From NCBI GenBank assembly GCA_023228025.1, contig JALOCD010000038.1:1-36616 (forward strand): DNA of 36,616 bases, in the 5' to 3' direction. Source of the DNA: Prolixibacteraceae bacterium (GTDB lineage: Bacteria > Bacteroidota > Bacteroidia > Bacteroidales > Prolixibacteraceae). Below are positions 8,317 to 17,241 of this stretch, piece by piece (position 1 is the stretch's first letter; each line of letters opens with the position of its first letter). Under the pieces are notes generated by a model. The model had not been told where the DNA came from. It ran no database searches and saw only the letters and a program-made list of their open reading frames with translations. Position numbers and translations under genes: made by a program.

Positions 8317-11300
8317 ATGTCAAAAGATAAATCCTTTATCAAAGAGTTTTTTGCAACCAGCTGGGCTGTAGATAATAAAACGAGCGTTTATGTGCTGATG
8401 ACCATTATCTCAATTCTTGGTTTGCTCAACTATTACCAGATCCCCAAGGAGCAATTCCCTGAGGTGGTAATTCCATACATCATTGTCAATTCCCCCTATC
8501 CCGGAACTTCACCGGTAGACATTGAAAACCTGATTACCCGTCCGATTGAAAAGCAGTTGAAATCCATCGCGGATGTAAAAAAGATCACGAGCAACTCCGT
8601 TCAGGACTTCTCCTCCATTGTCGTGGAATTTGATCCGAGTGTTGCTGTCGAATCAGCCAAACAACGGGTTCGGGATGCCGTAGACAAGTCAAAAAGGGAC
8701 TTGCCAAGCGATCTGCCCGACCAACCACAAATCATGGATGTAAACCTTGCCGAATTTCCGGTTATGTACATCAACATTTCCGGCAATTATGACCTCGACA
8801 AACTGAAAAAATATGCCGAGGTAATCCAGGACAAAGTCGAAGGGGTCAAAGAGATCACCCGTGTCGACATTGTTGGGGCTCTGGAACGGGAAATTCAGAT
8901 AAACTGCAATATTTTCAAGATGCAAGCTGCCCGTGTGACCTTTTCCGATATCGAAGGTGCTGTAGCCAGCGAAAACCTGACAATCTCGGGGGGTACGATT
9001 ACCATGAACGGGACCAAAAATTCAGTTCGCCTGAAAGGTCAGTTTGATAATGTTCAGGAAATTAGGGACATTGTCGTACATGCCTCGGGAGGCGCCTACA
9101 TCAAACTGAGCGATTTGGCTGAAGTGAATGATAGCTTTAAAGATCAGGAGAGCTTTTCGCGACTGGATGGAAAAAACGTAATCACCCTGAATGTGATCAA
9201 AAAAAGTGGCGCCAACTTGTTGGATGCTTCGGATCAGATTAAGGAGATTGTCTCATCCGTTAAAGGCAAAGAGCTGCCTGATGATCTCACATTAACCATT
9301 TCAGGTGACCAAAGCCTGATGACCCGCAACACGCTGGAGGAGCTGAACAATACCATCATCATTGGTTTTATTCTGGTTACATTGGTACTGATGTTCTTCA
9401 TGGGCTTCACCAATGCCTTCTTCGTCGGGCTTTCAGTGCCACTATCCATGGCCATTGCCTACCTGGTCATTCCGAATATCGGATTTACCATGAACATGAT
9501 CGTGATGTTTGCCTTCATTTTTGCTCTTGGTATCGTGGTGGATGATGCGATTGTGGTCATTGAAAACACCCACCGGATGCATCGAAGACACGGCGACATA
9601 CGGGTAGCAGCCAAACTCGCTGCAGGAGAAGTATTCCTGCCCATCCTTTCCGGAACACTTACCACTTTGGCACCCTTTTTCCCATTGGCCTTCTGGCCCG
9701 GAATCGTAGGCCAATTTATGCATTACCTTCCTGTAACGTTGATCATTACTCTCTTTGCATCACTCTTCGTTGCTTATATTTTCAATCCGGTATTTGCCGT
9801 ATCCTTTATGGCCCACGAATATGATTCAGATGCAAAAGCGGAATGGAAACAGACGAAGAAGACTTTACTTGGAATGTTTGCCCTGGCTGTTGTCTTCTAT
9901 CTCTTCAAATCATTTGGAATAGGCAATTTTATTGTATTTGCGATCCTGATGGTTTTCTTGTACCACTATGTTATTCAATACTGGATCAAGTCATTTCAGG
10001 ATAAATTCTGGCCAAAATTGATGGCAGGTTACGAAAAACAATTGCGCTGGGTCTTGCATGGTTATCGACCTGTATGGTTGCTTGGGTCCATGATCATCCT
10101 TTTCTTCTTCACAGTCATCCTGACAGGAATTGTTAAGCCTAAAGTGCTTTTCTTCCCCGACAGCGATCCCAACAGTGTGATGGTATACGTGAAGATGCCC
10201 GGAGGAACTGATCAAAACGTTACTGACAGTGTTACCAGAATAGCAGAGCATCGCGTTTATAATGCTATTGGACAACACAATCCAGATGTTGAGTCAGTGA
10301 TCTCCAATGTCACTGTAGGAGCAGATGAAGAGGGGTTTTCATCTGCAGGAAAACCATTCAACCGAGGTAAAATATCTATCAATTTTGTGGAATACAAATA
10401 CCGCACCACCGGAATCTCTACAACCAAATATCTTGACAAAATTCGTGAATCAGTAGCCGATATTGCAGGCGCTGAAGTTACCGTGGGCAAGCAAAAAATG
10501 GGACCGCCAACAGGTCAACCAATCAACATAGAGGTAACAAGCGAAAATATGGAAAATCTGGTTGCAGATGCTTTCGCGTTACGTAATTACCTTGATTCAT
10601 TGAATATCCCGGGTGTAGAAGAGCTGAAAACCGACTTTGAAATCAACTCCCCGGAGGTGATGATCAACATCGACCGCGACCGCGCCCAGAGAGCCGGATT
10701 GTCGACCGGTCAAATTGGTTTGGAACTCAGAACTGCCCTCTTTGGGAAGGAGATCTCAAAATTCAAAAAAGATGAAGATGAATTTCCTATTACTTTGAGA
10801 TATTCTAAGTTAACCCGTGATAATATCAATTCGCTGATCAATCTGAATATCACCTACCGGGATATGAACTCCGGGCTGCTTAGGACCATTCCTCTTTCAA
10901 CGGTTGCAAAAATCGACTATTCGAGTTCTTATGCCGGTATAAAGAGATTGGATCAAAAACGGATCATAACGGTCTACTCCAATGTGATTTCCGGTTATTC
11001 CCCCAATGACATTGTGCCGAAAATCAAGAAACTAGCCAATGATTATCCTTTGCATCAGGGTACTTCCATCAAGCTCACCGGAGAGCAGGAAGACCAGGAT
11101 GAAACCTCCGCATTCCTGTTGAAAGCAATGATCATAGCATTGGGGCTCATTTTCTTCATTCTGATCACCCAGTTTGGTTCAATCAGCAAATCCATCATCA
11201 TTCTGAGCGAAGTAATCTTCAGTATAATCGGTGTTTTACTTGGCGTTATCCTCTTTCACATGGATTTAATAATCATGATGACCGGTTTGGGAGTGGTGGC

Positions 11301-11706
11301 CCTTGGTGGAATCGTTGTTCGAAACGGGATATTGATTGTTGAGTTTTGCGATGAGATGAAGAAGAGAGGCATGAAAACAAGGGATGCCATCGTTCAAGCC
11401 GGAAAAACCAGGATAACCCCTGTTGTTTTAACCGCATCAGCTACGATCTTGGGTTTGGTGCCGCTTGCTGTGGGTATGAATATCAATTTTGAAACCCTTT
11501 TCACTTCGTTAAATCCACACCTTTACTTTGGAGGTGACAATGTTGCCTTCTGGGGACCACTCTCCTGGACAATCATCTTCGGTTTGAGCTTTGCCACATT
11601 CCTGACGCTGCTATTTGTGCCGGCGCTCTATTACATGGACTATATCATCCGGATCAGAAATCGCAGAAGAAAAAATCTAAAGAAAATCAAGGCCACAATT
11701 AGTTAA
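8317..11706 (+). CDS. RND superfamily efflux pump, HAE1/AcrB-like
   Basis: Proton-driven inner-membrane pump that exports hydrophobic compounds through TolC. The N-terminal half shows TM1, a large porter domain, and TM4 with GIVVDDAIVVIEN, whose Asp409-Asp410 correspond to the proton-relay pair of AcrB. The C-terminal half repeats this plan and ends in a basic tail. At 1129 residues it is longer than the usual 1030-1050. Most of the extra length is between about residues 500 and 575, where two additional hydrophobic segments (around LLGMFALAVVFYLFKSF and IVFAILMVFLYHYVIQYW) interrupt the link between the two halves. The last gene of the tetR-tolC-adaptor-pump operon, it is followed by a hairpin terminator. 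Substrate unknown. Confidence 0.95.
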   Translation: MSKDKSFIKEFFATSWAVDNKTSVYVLMTIISILGLLNYYQIPKEQFPEVVIPYIIVNSPYPGTSPVDIENLITRPIEKQLKSIADVKKITSNSVQDFSSIVVEFDPSVAVESAKQRVRDAVDKSKRDLPSDLPDQPQIMDVNLAEFPVMYINISGNYDLDKLKKYAEVIQDKVEGVKEITRVDIVGALEREIQINCNIFKMQAARVTFSDIEGAVASENLTISGGTITMNGTKNSVRLKGQFDNVQEIRDIVVHASGGAYIKLSDLAEVNDSFKDQESFSRLDGKNVITLNVIKKSGANLLDASDQIKEIVSSVKGKELPDDLTLTISGDQSLMTRNTLEELNNTIIIGFILVTLVLMFFMGFTNAFFVGLSVPLSMAIAYLVIPNIGFTMNMIVMFAFIFALGIVVDDAIVVIENTHRMHRRHGDIRVAAKLAAGEVFLPILSGTLTTLAPFFPLAFWPGIVGQFMHYLPVTLIITLFASLFVAYIFNPVFAVSFMAHEYDSDAKAEWKQTKKTLLGMFALAVVFYLFKSFGIGNFIVFAILMVFLYHYVIQYWIKSFQDKFWPKLMAGYEKQLRWVLHGYRPVWLLGSMIILFFFTVILTGIVKPKVLFFPDSDPNSVMVYVKMPGGTDQNVTDSVTRIAEHRVYNAIGQHNPDVESVISNVTVGADEEGFSSAGKPFNRGKISINFVEYKYRTTGISTTKYLDKIRESVADIAGAEVTVGKQKMGPPTGQPINIEVTSENMENLVADAFALRNYLDSLNIPGVEELKTDFEINSPEVMINIDRDRAQRAGLSTGQIGLELRTALFGKEISKFKKDEDEFPITLRYSKLTRDNINSLINLNITYRDMNSGLLRTIPLSTVAKIDYSSSYAGIKRLDQKRIITVYSNVISGYSPNDIVPKIKKLANDYPLHQGTSIKLTGEQEDQDETSAFLLKAMIIALGLIFFILITQFGSISKSIIILSEVIFSIIGVLLGVILFHMDLIIMMTGLGVVALGGIVVRNGILIVEFCDEMKKRGMKTRDAIVQAGKTRITPVVLTASATILGLVPLAVGMNINFETLFTSLNPHLYFGGDNVAFWGPLSWTIIFGLSFATFLTLLFVPALYYMDYIIRIRNRRRKNLKKIKATIS

Positions 11707-11733
11707 TTGATTTTGAAATAGATATATGAAAAC

Positions 11734-11770
11734 AAAAGGGTTCCCAAATTGGAAGCCCTTTTGCTTTTAA
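11734..11770 (+). terminator. Rho-independent terminator after the RND operon
   Basis: AAAAGGGTTCC (11734-11744) pairs with GGAAGCCCTTTT (11751-11762) with one bulged base and a six-base loop, followed by a T-rich stretch. It begins 28 bases after the pump stop codon. Confidence 0.75.
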
Positions 11771-11789
11771 CATTACTTTTTTACCTTTA
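11760..11789 (+). promoter_or_regulatory. Possible promoter of the SIMPL-domain gene
   Basis: TTTG at 11760-11763, an 18-base spacer, and TACCTTTA at 11782-11789 (seven of eight bases of TAnnTTTG) fit a Bacteroidota housekeeping promoter, with a predicted leader of roughly 30 bases before the ATG at 11827. The -33 box overlaps the end of the preceding terminator. Confidence 0.4.
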
Positions 11790-11826
11790 TGATTGAGCAT
11801 TCTTCGATAGTACTCAATCACTTAAA

Positions 11827-12591
11827 ATGTACAATATGAAAGCCCCCATCCTCTTTGTTTTGCTTAGTATTTGCCTCATCTCCCCCCAATTTGGACAATC
11901 AATTGCCCCGTACAAGGAAAACTCATTACTGGTTAATGGAACTGCCATTCTTAAACAAATCCCTGAAATGCTCACAGCCAACATCACAGTCCGTGTAAAG
12001 GGGACGAAATTCAACGAATGCCAGGAAAAGCTGGTCAAAGCCATCGGGCAAGCGACAAACATGCTCGTTAAAAATGGTATTGAAAAAGAGATCATCCATA
12101 CCAACAGTCTGAATGTATCCGAGAGAAGCGAATATTTATCCGAAGGCCGTACCAAACTTGGCTATGAAGGTAGTTCTTCAGTTAATGTGGAACATCTTTA
12201 TTCTCAGGAATATGCTAAAAAATTACTTTCTGCTTTGCAAAATGATTCAGTTAATTTTCTTTACAATCTCGATTTTACACTATCCGAGAACCAAAAATGC
12301 ATGCTTCGTCAAAAAGCAATCAGTTTAGCCATATCTGATGCCAAAGAGAAAGCCGAAGCAATCGCCAAATCTGCCAATCTTCGGCTGGTAAAAATCAACT
12401 CCATCACCTTCCTTGACAACAATCAGGGTAGCTATTATGAATCGGATCTGGTTCAGGAAGGCCGGGTAGGTCCAGGGTATATTGCCATGAGCAAATCTGC
12501 AGGCCAGACTCCGGCCATTGATTTTAATCCCAAAGAAATTGGGATTAGAAAAAGTGTTACGATAGAATGGCAGATTGAGATGCAAAAATAG
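11827..12591 (+). CDS. SIMPL domain-containing exported protein (DUF541)
   Basis: Exported protein of the SIMPL (DUF541, Omp28/YggE-like) family; the molecular role is poorly defined, with reported links to oxidative or envelope stress. A signal peptide covers about residues 1-24 (APILFVLLSICLISPQFGQS). The mature part starts LLVNGTAILKQIPEMLTANI, then has the helix KFNECQEKLVKAIGQATNML and the typical ALQNDS..FLYNLDFTLSE and AISLAISDAKEKAEAIAKSA segments. The start could be 11827 or the in-frame ATG at 11836 (MKAPIL). It stands alone between the efflux operon and the oppositely oriented defence genes. Confidence 0.88.
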   Translation: MYNMKAPILFVLLSICLISPQFGQSIAPYKENSLLVNGTAILKQIPEMLTANITVRVKGTKFNECQEKLVKAIGQATNMLVKNGIEKEIIHTNSLNVSERSEYLSEGRTKLGYEGSSSVNVEHLYSQEYAKKLLSALQNDSVNFLYNLDFTLSENQKCMLRQKAISLAISDAKEKAEAIAKSANLRLVKINSITFLDNNQGSYYESDLVQEGRVGPGYIAMSKSAGQTPAIDFNPKEIGIRKSVTIEWQIEMQK

Positions 12592-12607
12592 GCTATGAAC
12601 TAGAATC

Positions 12608-12645
12608 ACATTATCATAATCAGGTGGCAATAGATCTGATAATGT
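12608..12645. repeat. Inverted repeat between convergent genes
   Basis: ACATTATCA (12608-12616) and TGATAATGT (12637-12645) are perfect complements around a 20-base loop, 17 bases past the SIMPL stop codon. It lacks a T-run, so it is a weak terminator candidate only. Confidence 0.35.
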
Positions 12646-12719
12646 TGAGTATCGTCTCCCAACCAATTGAAGACTTATTTATTATTACCAGTTGGCGTTC
12701 TTGCATTTAGTCACTTTTT

Positions 12720-13883
12720 CTATCTATTCCCTTTTGCCCGATTGTGTGTTTTACACAACATCTGACAGTTTTTGGCCTCTGTTGCGCCTCCCTTGCTCCA
12801 TGCCGATACATGGTCGGCGTCCATTTCTGCCAACTTCCAAATCTTATTCTTATTGGCATCATGTCCAAGGGCACAAAGCGGACAGTTTGATTCACCTTTA
12901 GTTTCAGCTTTAGCAGTCTGTGTTGCGTAAACGGATTTCTTCGTTGCGTCATCAAAAACCCGGACATCTAGCAATTTCGTGTCAACAGAACCGCCAAGGA
13001 TGAATTCAAAAATACCCTTACGATTCTTGACATACGAGTCACCGATGAGATTTTGCACTTCTACAGATACTTTTGCCGGATCATACGCTTCCTTGTGATA
13101 TGCTTCGTACAATCGCCCCCACTCCAACCCACGCATCTCACTCTCGACATCTTTAAACACGCCGGAAACCCATTCGATCACACTATTGAAATAGATTTTT
13201 AATTCAGTAATGTTCGTGTCAAAGCGGTGACGGCTCATATAATCGCTGATGTTGCCTTTGCTCACCCAGTCAAGCGCGCATTCCAGAAACTCCTGCCGGT
13301 TGGCGCTGCCTGATACATAGGCGCTCCATTTTTGGATGTTGGAGTTCTGACTGTTACTGAACTCCTCCTTGCCGAGCGTTACAAAAGGTCCTGAGAAGAT
13401 GGCGTTGAGTAATTCCTGGTTATTGAGCGGAATACCGGCAATATTAATTGTACGAAACCACTGTTTGATTTCGCTTTCCGTGCCTTCACATTCGTAAATG
13501 GTTAGTTTCGTTTCCAGTATCCCTGATTGCTTGTCGGCGGCAATACCGCTGAAATATTGCTCCATACCGTTCTCATCCTTGACGGCAAATTTGTTGGTGA
13601 CGAACCGTCCAAAACTGGTAATGCGTTGTTGTCCATCCAAAACTTCAAATTGATTGTCACTCACTTTAACAAAGTAAATTAAGCCCAGCAGATAGCCCTT
13701 GAGGATGGATTCGATGACCGCCACATCTTTCTTACCATCGGCATAAATGTAGTTGCGCTGGTACTCTGGTTGGATGGTCAACTGGCCAGACAAGCCAAAC
13801 AATCCCTTGCCTTCCAGTTCGTTATACACAAATCCTTCACAAATATCTTTGACAGTGATGTCGGTTTTTAGCGTTGTTTTCAT
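12720..13883 (-). CDS. DUF262-HNH nuclease fusion, partner of the EcoRI-family methyltransferase
   Basis: Two-domain predicted nuclease. Residues about 20-120 form a DUF262 domain with IQPEYQRNYIYADG and the hallmark VLDGQQRITSF (DGQQR at 83-87). That fold occurs in GmrSD-type and other restriction proteins and may hydrolyse nucleotides. The C-terminus (about 333-387) is an HNH domain: a CPLC pair, then DADHVSAWSKGG (His358), Asn372 and LCKTHN (Cys377, His380). No truncation is visible. Its ATG overlaps the methyltransferase stop codon as ATGA, so the two are translationally coupled. I infer it is the restriction half of a restriction-modification-like pair; biochemical activity is unproven. 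Confidence 0.85.
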   Translation of the reverse strand: MKTTLKTDITVKDICEGFVYNELEGKGLFGLSGQLTIQPEYQRNYIYADGKKDVAVIESILKGYLLGLIYFVKVSDNQFEVLDGQQRITSFGRFVTNKFAVKDENGMEQYFSGIAADKQSGILETKLTIYECEGTESEIKQWFRTINIAGIPLNNQELLNAIFSGPFVTLGKEEFSNSQNSNIQKWSAYVSGSANRQEFLECALDWVSKGNISDYMSRHRFDTNITELKIYFNSVIEWVSGVFKDVESEMRGLEWGRLYEAYHKEAYDPAKVSVEVQNLIGDSYVKNRKGIFEFILGGSVDTKLLDVRVFDDATKKSVYATQTAKAETKGESNCPLCALGHDANKNKIWKLAEMDADHVSAWSKGGATEAKNCQMLCKTHNRAKGNR

Positions 13884-15010
13884 ATTGTTTTTTTCTTGAT
13901 TAATAGACGTGCGTAAGTGGATTTGTACTCGTTTCCAATCTTTATTACACCACGCCTGTTCAAATCCCCATAGTTGGGAGCATCTCTTTCAGTATATTCC
14001 TTAATTTTTAACCCTGAATTGTCATCTCTGTCCGTTATACCAACAATCTCAAACTGCTCGGGGGAATATTTATCAAGAAAACTTATTGGTACTCCCATCG
14101 CACCTTCGTAATCGCTCGGAATAGCATCGGTAAACGGTACTTCTATGGCATCGTAGTTGTCATAATGATCATAGGATTCTTTTCCTTTAATCTCTTTGTG
14201 CTTACTGAACTTCAAGTTATCTCCCATAATCATCAATGGTAAGAATTGGTGACGAAGACCATGATCAAGATTTGTGAACCATCGTACACCTTTAATACGC
14301 AAAAACTTCCGCCCCTCTTCATCGATTCTCCAGCCCGCTGCGTTTATTGGATATTCATCAGGCACCTGGAATTCCCTATCACCACTTTTAATACTTGGCC
14401 CAAGCCACATTTTGTTTTCCTTAATCAGTGGGAAAACTTCCTTATAGGTAATGGCATTCATATTGCCAATTATTAAAAATTGCTTGCCTGCTTGCATTAT
14501 CCACGCTAAAAAATCACGGAACAACGAGAAAGGAGGATTGGTAATGATAATATCAGCTTCATCGCGCAGTTTTTTGATCTCTTTGCTTTTAAAGTCGCCA
14601 TCGCCTGCCAGGTAATGCCACTCCAAATCATTTACGTCTATCTTTCCATCACCAGTTTTGTCATTGGCCAGGGTAAAAATTTTACCGTTTTTGGTGGTTT
14701 TGTTATAGTCGAATTGCGGGTCGTTAACTTCGAACAGGGTAGGCTGGTATCCGGTCTTGTATTTTTTACTGTCGGCGGCGTAGCTTGTACTGATCAATTT
14801 TTTCAGGCCGAACCGCTCAAAATTTTGGGCAAAAAACTTGGTGAAGTTGCTCCATTCCGGGTCATCGCAAGGCAACAGCACCGTCTTATTCCGAAACACA
14901 TCGGGGTTGAATTCCAAGTAGGCATTGATCTCTTTCTCGATATCGTGGTATTGTGTGTAGAACTCGTCGTTTTTTGCCTTTTGGGCATTTGAGAGGTTAC
15001 TGTTGGCCAT
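13880..15010 (-). CDS. EcoRI-family adenine-specific DNA methyltransferase
   Basis: Resembles M.EcoRI, which methylates the inner adenine of GAATTC, across most of its length. Conserved-looking parts are KNDEFYTQYHDIEKEINAY (13-31), LLPCDDPEWSNF (45-56), the catalytic NPPFSLFRDF (158-167), NAITYKEVFPLIKEN, DHYDNYDAIEV and GAMGVPISFLDKYSPEQFE. At 376 residues it is longer than M.EcoRI (about 326). Part of the difference is an insert holding an EF-hand-like loop (DKTGDGKIDVND, residues 117-128). No EcoRI endonuclease-like gene is nearby; the overlapping downstream gene is a DUF262-HNH nuclease. Target specificity may or may not be GAATTC. Confidence 0.93.
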   Translation of the reverse strand: MANSNLSNAQKAKNDEFYTQYHDIEKEINAYLEFNPDVFRNKTVLLPCDDPEWSNFTKFFAQNFERFGLKKLISTSYAADSKKYKTGYQPTLFEVNDPQFDYNKTTKNGKIFTLANDKTGDGKIDVNDLEWHYLAGDGDFKSKEIKKLRDEADIIITNPPFSLFRDFLAWIMQAGKQFLIIGNMNAITYKEVFPLIKENKMWLGPSIKSGDREFQVPDEYPINAAGWRIDEEGRKFLRIKGVRWFTNLDHGLRHQFLPLMIMGDNLKFSKHKEIKGKESYDHYDNYDAIEVPFTDAIPSDYEGAMGVPISFLDKYSPEQFEIVGITDRDDNSGLKIKEYTERDAPNYGDLNRRGVIKIGNEYKSTYARLLIKKKTI

Positions 15011-15195
15011 ATATTTTAATTCGTTTATTTTTGCAGTCTTTCACTCAGAATTCTTTAATCCTATGCTTGCTGGTAAGGTTCCGCAAATAACAGCAAGGTG
15101 GAATTTAACCGATAAACTCTTTACGAAAAGTCGCTTTTAAATATACTAATTTTCTGTCAATGAATCGGAAATCCCTGGCTTGCGGGTATTTTGCC

Positions 15196-15885
15196 TTAGC
15201 GTATATAATCCGCAGCGAATGCTTGAACAAATTGCTGCATTTGGTCAACTTGTTTCGCGTCATATTGGTCATAATGTCCGTGAGCTGCACTGTTGCGTAT
15301 GTCAGCCCAACTTGTGATCTGTTTTCTCATTAACTGATTATAAACTTCCTTTTTTGCAAGTTCAACATTTAAAGGTTCAATTGTTAATAGTTTACCCTTT
15401 TCGTTTGTTGTCGAAATATCGTTAGCAATTGCCAACTTTCTTAATGTATCTTCCAATACACTTCCTATTATCACAGCAGCTGGGTCTTTATATCCCTCTT
15501 TTAGTAGGTGTTCTCCCATCTCAAGGAAGTCCGAAAAAATGTCGGCTCGTAAAAGTTTTTGAATATCATCAAGCAAGCCATTTTCAAGGTCATATTTTAC
15601 AGCCTCAAGAATGCCAAGTATTTCATATAATAGTTGATAGCTATTAGAATGCAACCACTGCATTTTCAGAGTTTCTCGGAATATATTGAAGGTCTTGTGA
15701 TATTGGTTGTCTTTGGGATACAGTTTTGAAAACAATTCTCCTGTTCGTACTGTCCAAAAAGTAAATTCTTGAACCTTTTCAGGTTCCATCTCACCAAAAT
15801 TAGATTTTCCATACTTTATTAATTCCCGTCCAAGGGCAAGAAGTTTTTCTACCTCAGTCACCAAATTGCTTGACCATTTATTCAT
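15196..15885 (-). CDS. HEPN-like helical protein, candidate RNase
   Basis: I do not recognise a named family. The 229 residues are almost wholly helical and charged. Near the C-terminus is SWADIRNSAAHGHYDQY, where Arg197 and His202 give the R-x4-H motif of HEPN domains, many of which are RNases in toxin-antitoxin and phage-defence systems. An LEDTLRKLA helix upstream is also typical of HEPN and DUF4145-like proteins. It starts 185 bases upstream of the methyltransferase, on the same strand and inside the defence-like island, so a defence role or regulation of the restriction pair is plausible. No signal peptide or membrane segment. The function is inferred from one motif and context. Confidence 0.6.
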   Translation of the reverse strand: MNKWSSNLVTEVEKLLALGRELIKYGKSNFGEMEPEKVQEFTFWTVRTGELFSKLYPKDNQYHKTFNIFRETLKMQWLHSNSYQLLYEILGILEAVKYDLENGLLDDIQKLLRADIFSDFLEMGEHLLKEGYKDPAAVIIGSVLEDTLRKLAIANDISTTNEKGKLLTIEPLNVELAKKEVYNQLMRKQITSWADIRNSAAHGHYDQYDAKQVDQMQQFVQAFAADYIR

Positions 15886-16058
15886 AGCTTGAAGTTTGAT
15901 TTAACAATGTCACTATATTGTTACTGATAACGGTTGAGTCAATGTGCAGTAAAGAATTGCGAAAACTAATTTATTTACCAACACCTAAGTTTAAGTGGGG
16001 CAGAATGCCTGAATTACCTTTGAATCCCTTATTGCATATAGCCTTTATTAGGCACGGA

Positions 16059-17084
16059 TTATTTTAAATCTTTTCTCATATTCTTTTCAAAATGAAATGG
16101 AAGAAATTCCTTTTGACTATCCCCATACGTATAGTATTCAAAGCTCTCATATGGCATTTCATCAATATTAAACTTACAGTACAAATGAGGCATTGGATAG
16201 TAATTATCCCCATCAAAGTCAAACTCCATTATGTTAGAAAAAGGAATTCTACCAACAGTGTTGACTCTTAATGATTTATATTTATTCTTTCTATAATCAT
16301 TATCTTCTTCGACTATGTCCCAATTACCATTCTCATCAATTATTAATTCTGAGCCTTGAAGATAAATCTCTATTCCATTGTGATACAAATCATATATTTC
16401 GACCTTAAACCAATCACTTATACCCTGCTTATTTTCATCAAACTCTGGGTAGATATTATTATCAATATTCCTAATAATCATTTCCCCAACATTGAATCTG
16501 CAACGAGGCTCGTAAACAATAAGATTTGTAATTGTTTTTATATCCAAGTCTTTTCGAATAAATTGTTTCTCAATTCTTTTTTTCATTCTTAAAGAATGTC
16601 GGAGTTGAGTTACACTATTTGTTCTTTCCTTTGGTATGTTAAGCCCAAAATAAGTAAAAAGCAGGTCGTGATGCTCTTTATATAGTTCTGTTTCTATTTT
16701 GCTTGCAGACCAAACAATAGCATTTTCAACGCCTTGATTTTTAGCGAATATTATAAAATGCTCATAATGCTTTTTACTAATATCACACGAAATAAAAAGA
16801 ACCAAATTTTTAAGTTGAAATTTAGTTGACTCTTTTATTTTAACAATAATATTTTCGATTTCCTGTGATGAAATTGATTTATACCGCTTACATTGAAAAT
16901 ACCACTCTTCATCATTGTTGTCAATTCCGAATATATCAATTCCAGAGTCATTCCCTTTTCTTCCATAATGTCTGATATCTTTCCATTCTCTTTGTCTATG
17001 AATGATATTTAAACACAAATCTTCAAATCTCAAAGGTTCCAGATCGGAAAAATGAATTCTATTAATCGTTTTTGTTGGACGCAT
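16059..17084 (-). CDS. Mrr-like PD-(D/E)XK nuclease with unknown C-terminal domain
   Basis: Predicted restriction-type nuclease. The N-terminal domain (about residues 10-145) reads FEDLCLNII...GRKGNDSGIDIFG...EEWYFQCKRY: Asp50 and the Q64-x-K66 pair match the catalytic core of Mrr-like PD-(D/E)XK enzymes. Then VENAIVWSASKIETELYKEH gives a further helical strand-helix unit seen in similar proteins. Residues about 180-341 are rich in Asn, Asp and Tyr and unknown to me. Such a layout, nuclease first and a possible sensor second, is common in single-gene defence proteins. It stands apart from its neighbours (157 and 173 bases). The AT-rich coding sequence compared with the efflux and conduit genes suggests acquisition by transfer. 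Confidence 0.7.
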   Translation of the reverse strand: MRPTKTINRIHFSDLEPLRFEDLCLNIIHRQREWKDIRHYGRKGNDSGIDIFGIDNNDEEWYFQCKRYKSISSQEIENIIVKIKESTKFQLKNLVLFISCDISKKHYEHFIIFAKNQGVENAIVWSASKIETELYKEHHDLLFTYFGLNIPKERTNSVTQLRHSLRMKKRIEKQFIRKDLDIKTITNLIVYEPRCRFNVGEMIIRNIDNNIYPEFDENKQGISDWFKVEIYDLYHNGIEIYLQGSELIIDENGNWDIVEEDNDYRKNKYKSLRVNTVGRIPFSNIMEFDFDGDNYYPMPHLYCKFNIDEMPYESFEYYTYGDSQKEFLPFHFEKNMRKDLK

Positions 17085-17241
17085 TAGTTTTATAATTTGT
17101 GCCTACCGATTAGTGGCTCGGTGTTGAGGCGGTTTAGATTTACTAAAATGTCTGAACTCTCAAGGTAAATTTAATGAAAATTGTTTAGATACCCCTTTCC
17201 CCCTCCATAACCAAAGGTGCTTTTTCAAGCAGTTAATACTC

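Noticed and set aside
12720..15010. EcoRI restriction endonuclease beside the methyltransferase
   Set aside because: The adjacent gene has DUF262 and HNH motifs and nothing resembling EcoRI. GAATTC occurs several times in the window, so site avoidance gives no support either.
15105..15290. 61-codon frame overlapping the end of the HEPN-like gene as a frameshifted extension
   Set aside because: The HEPN-like frame ends naturally after its motif and the extra frame has no recognisable continuation.
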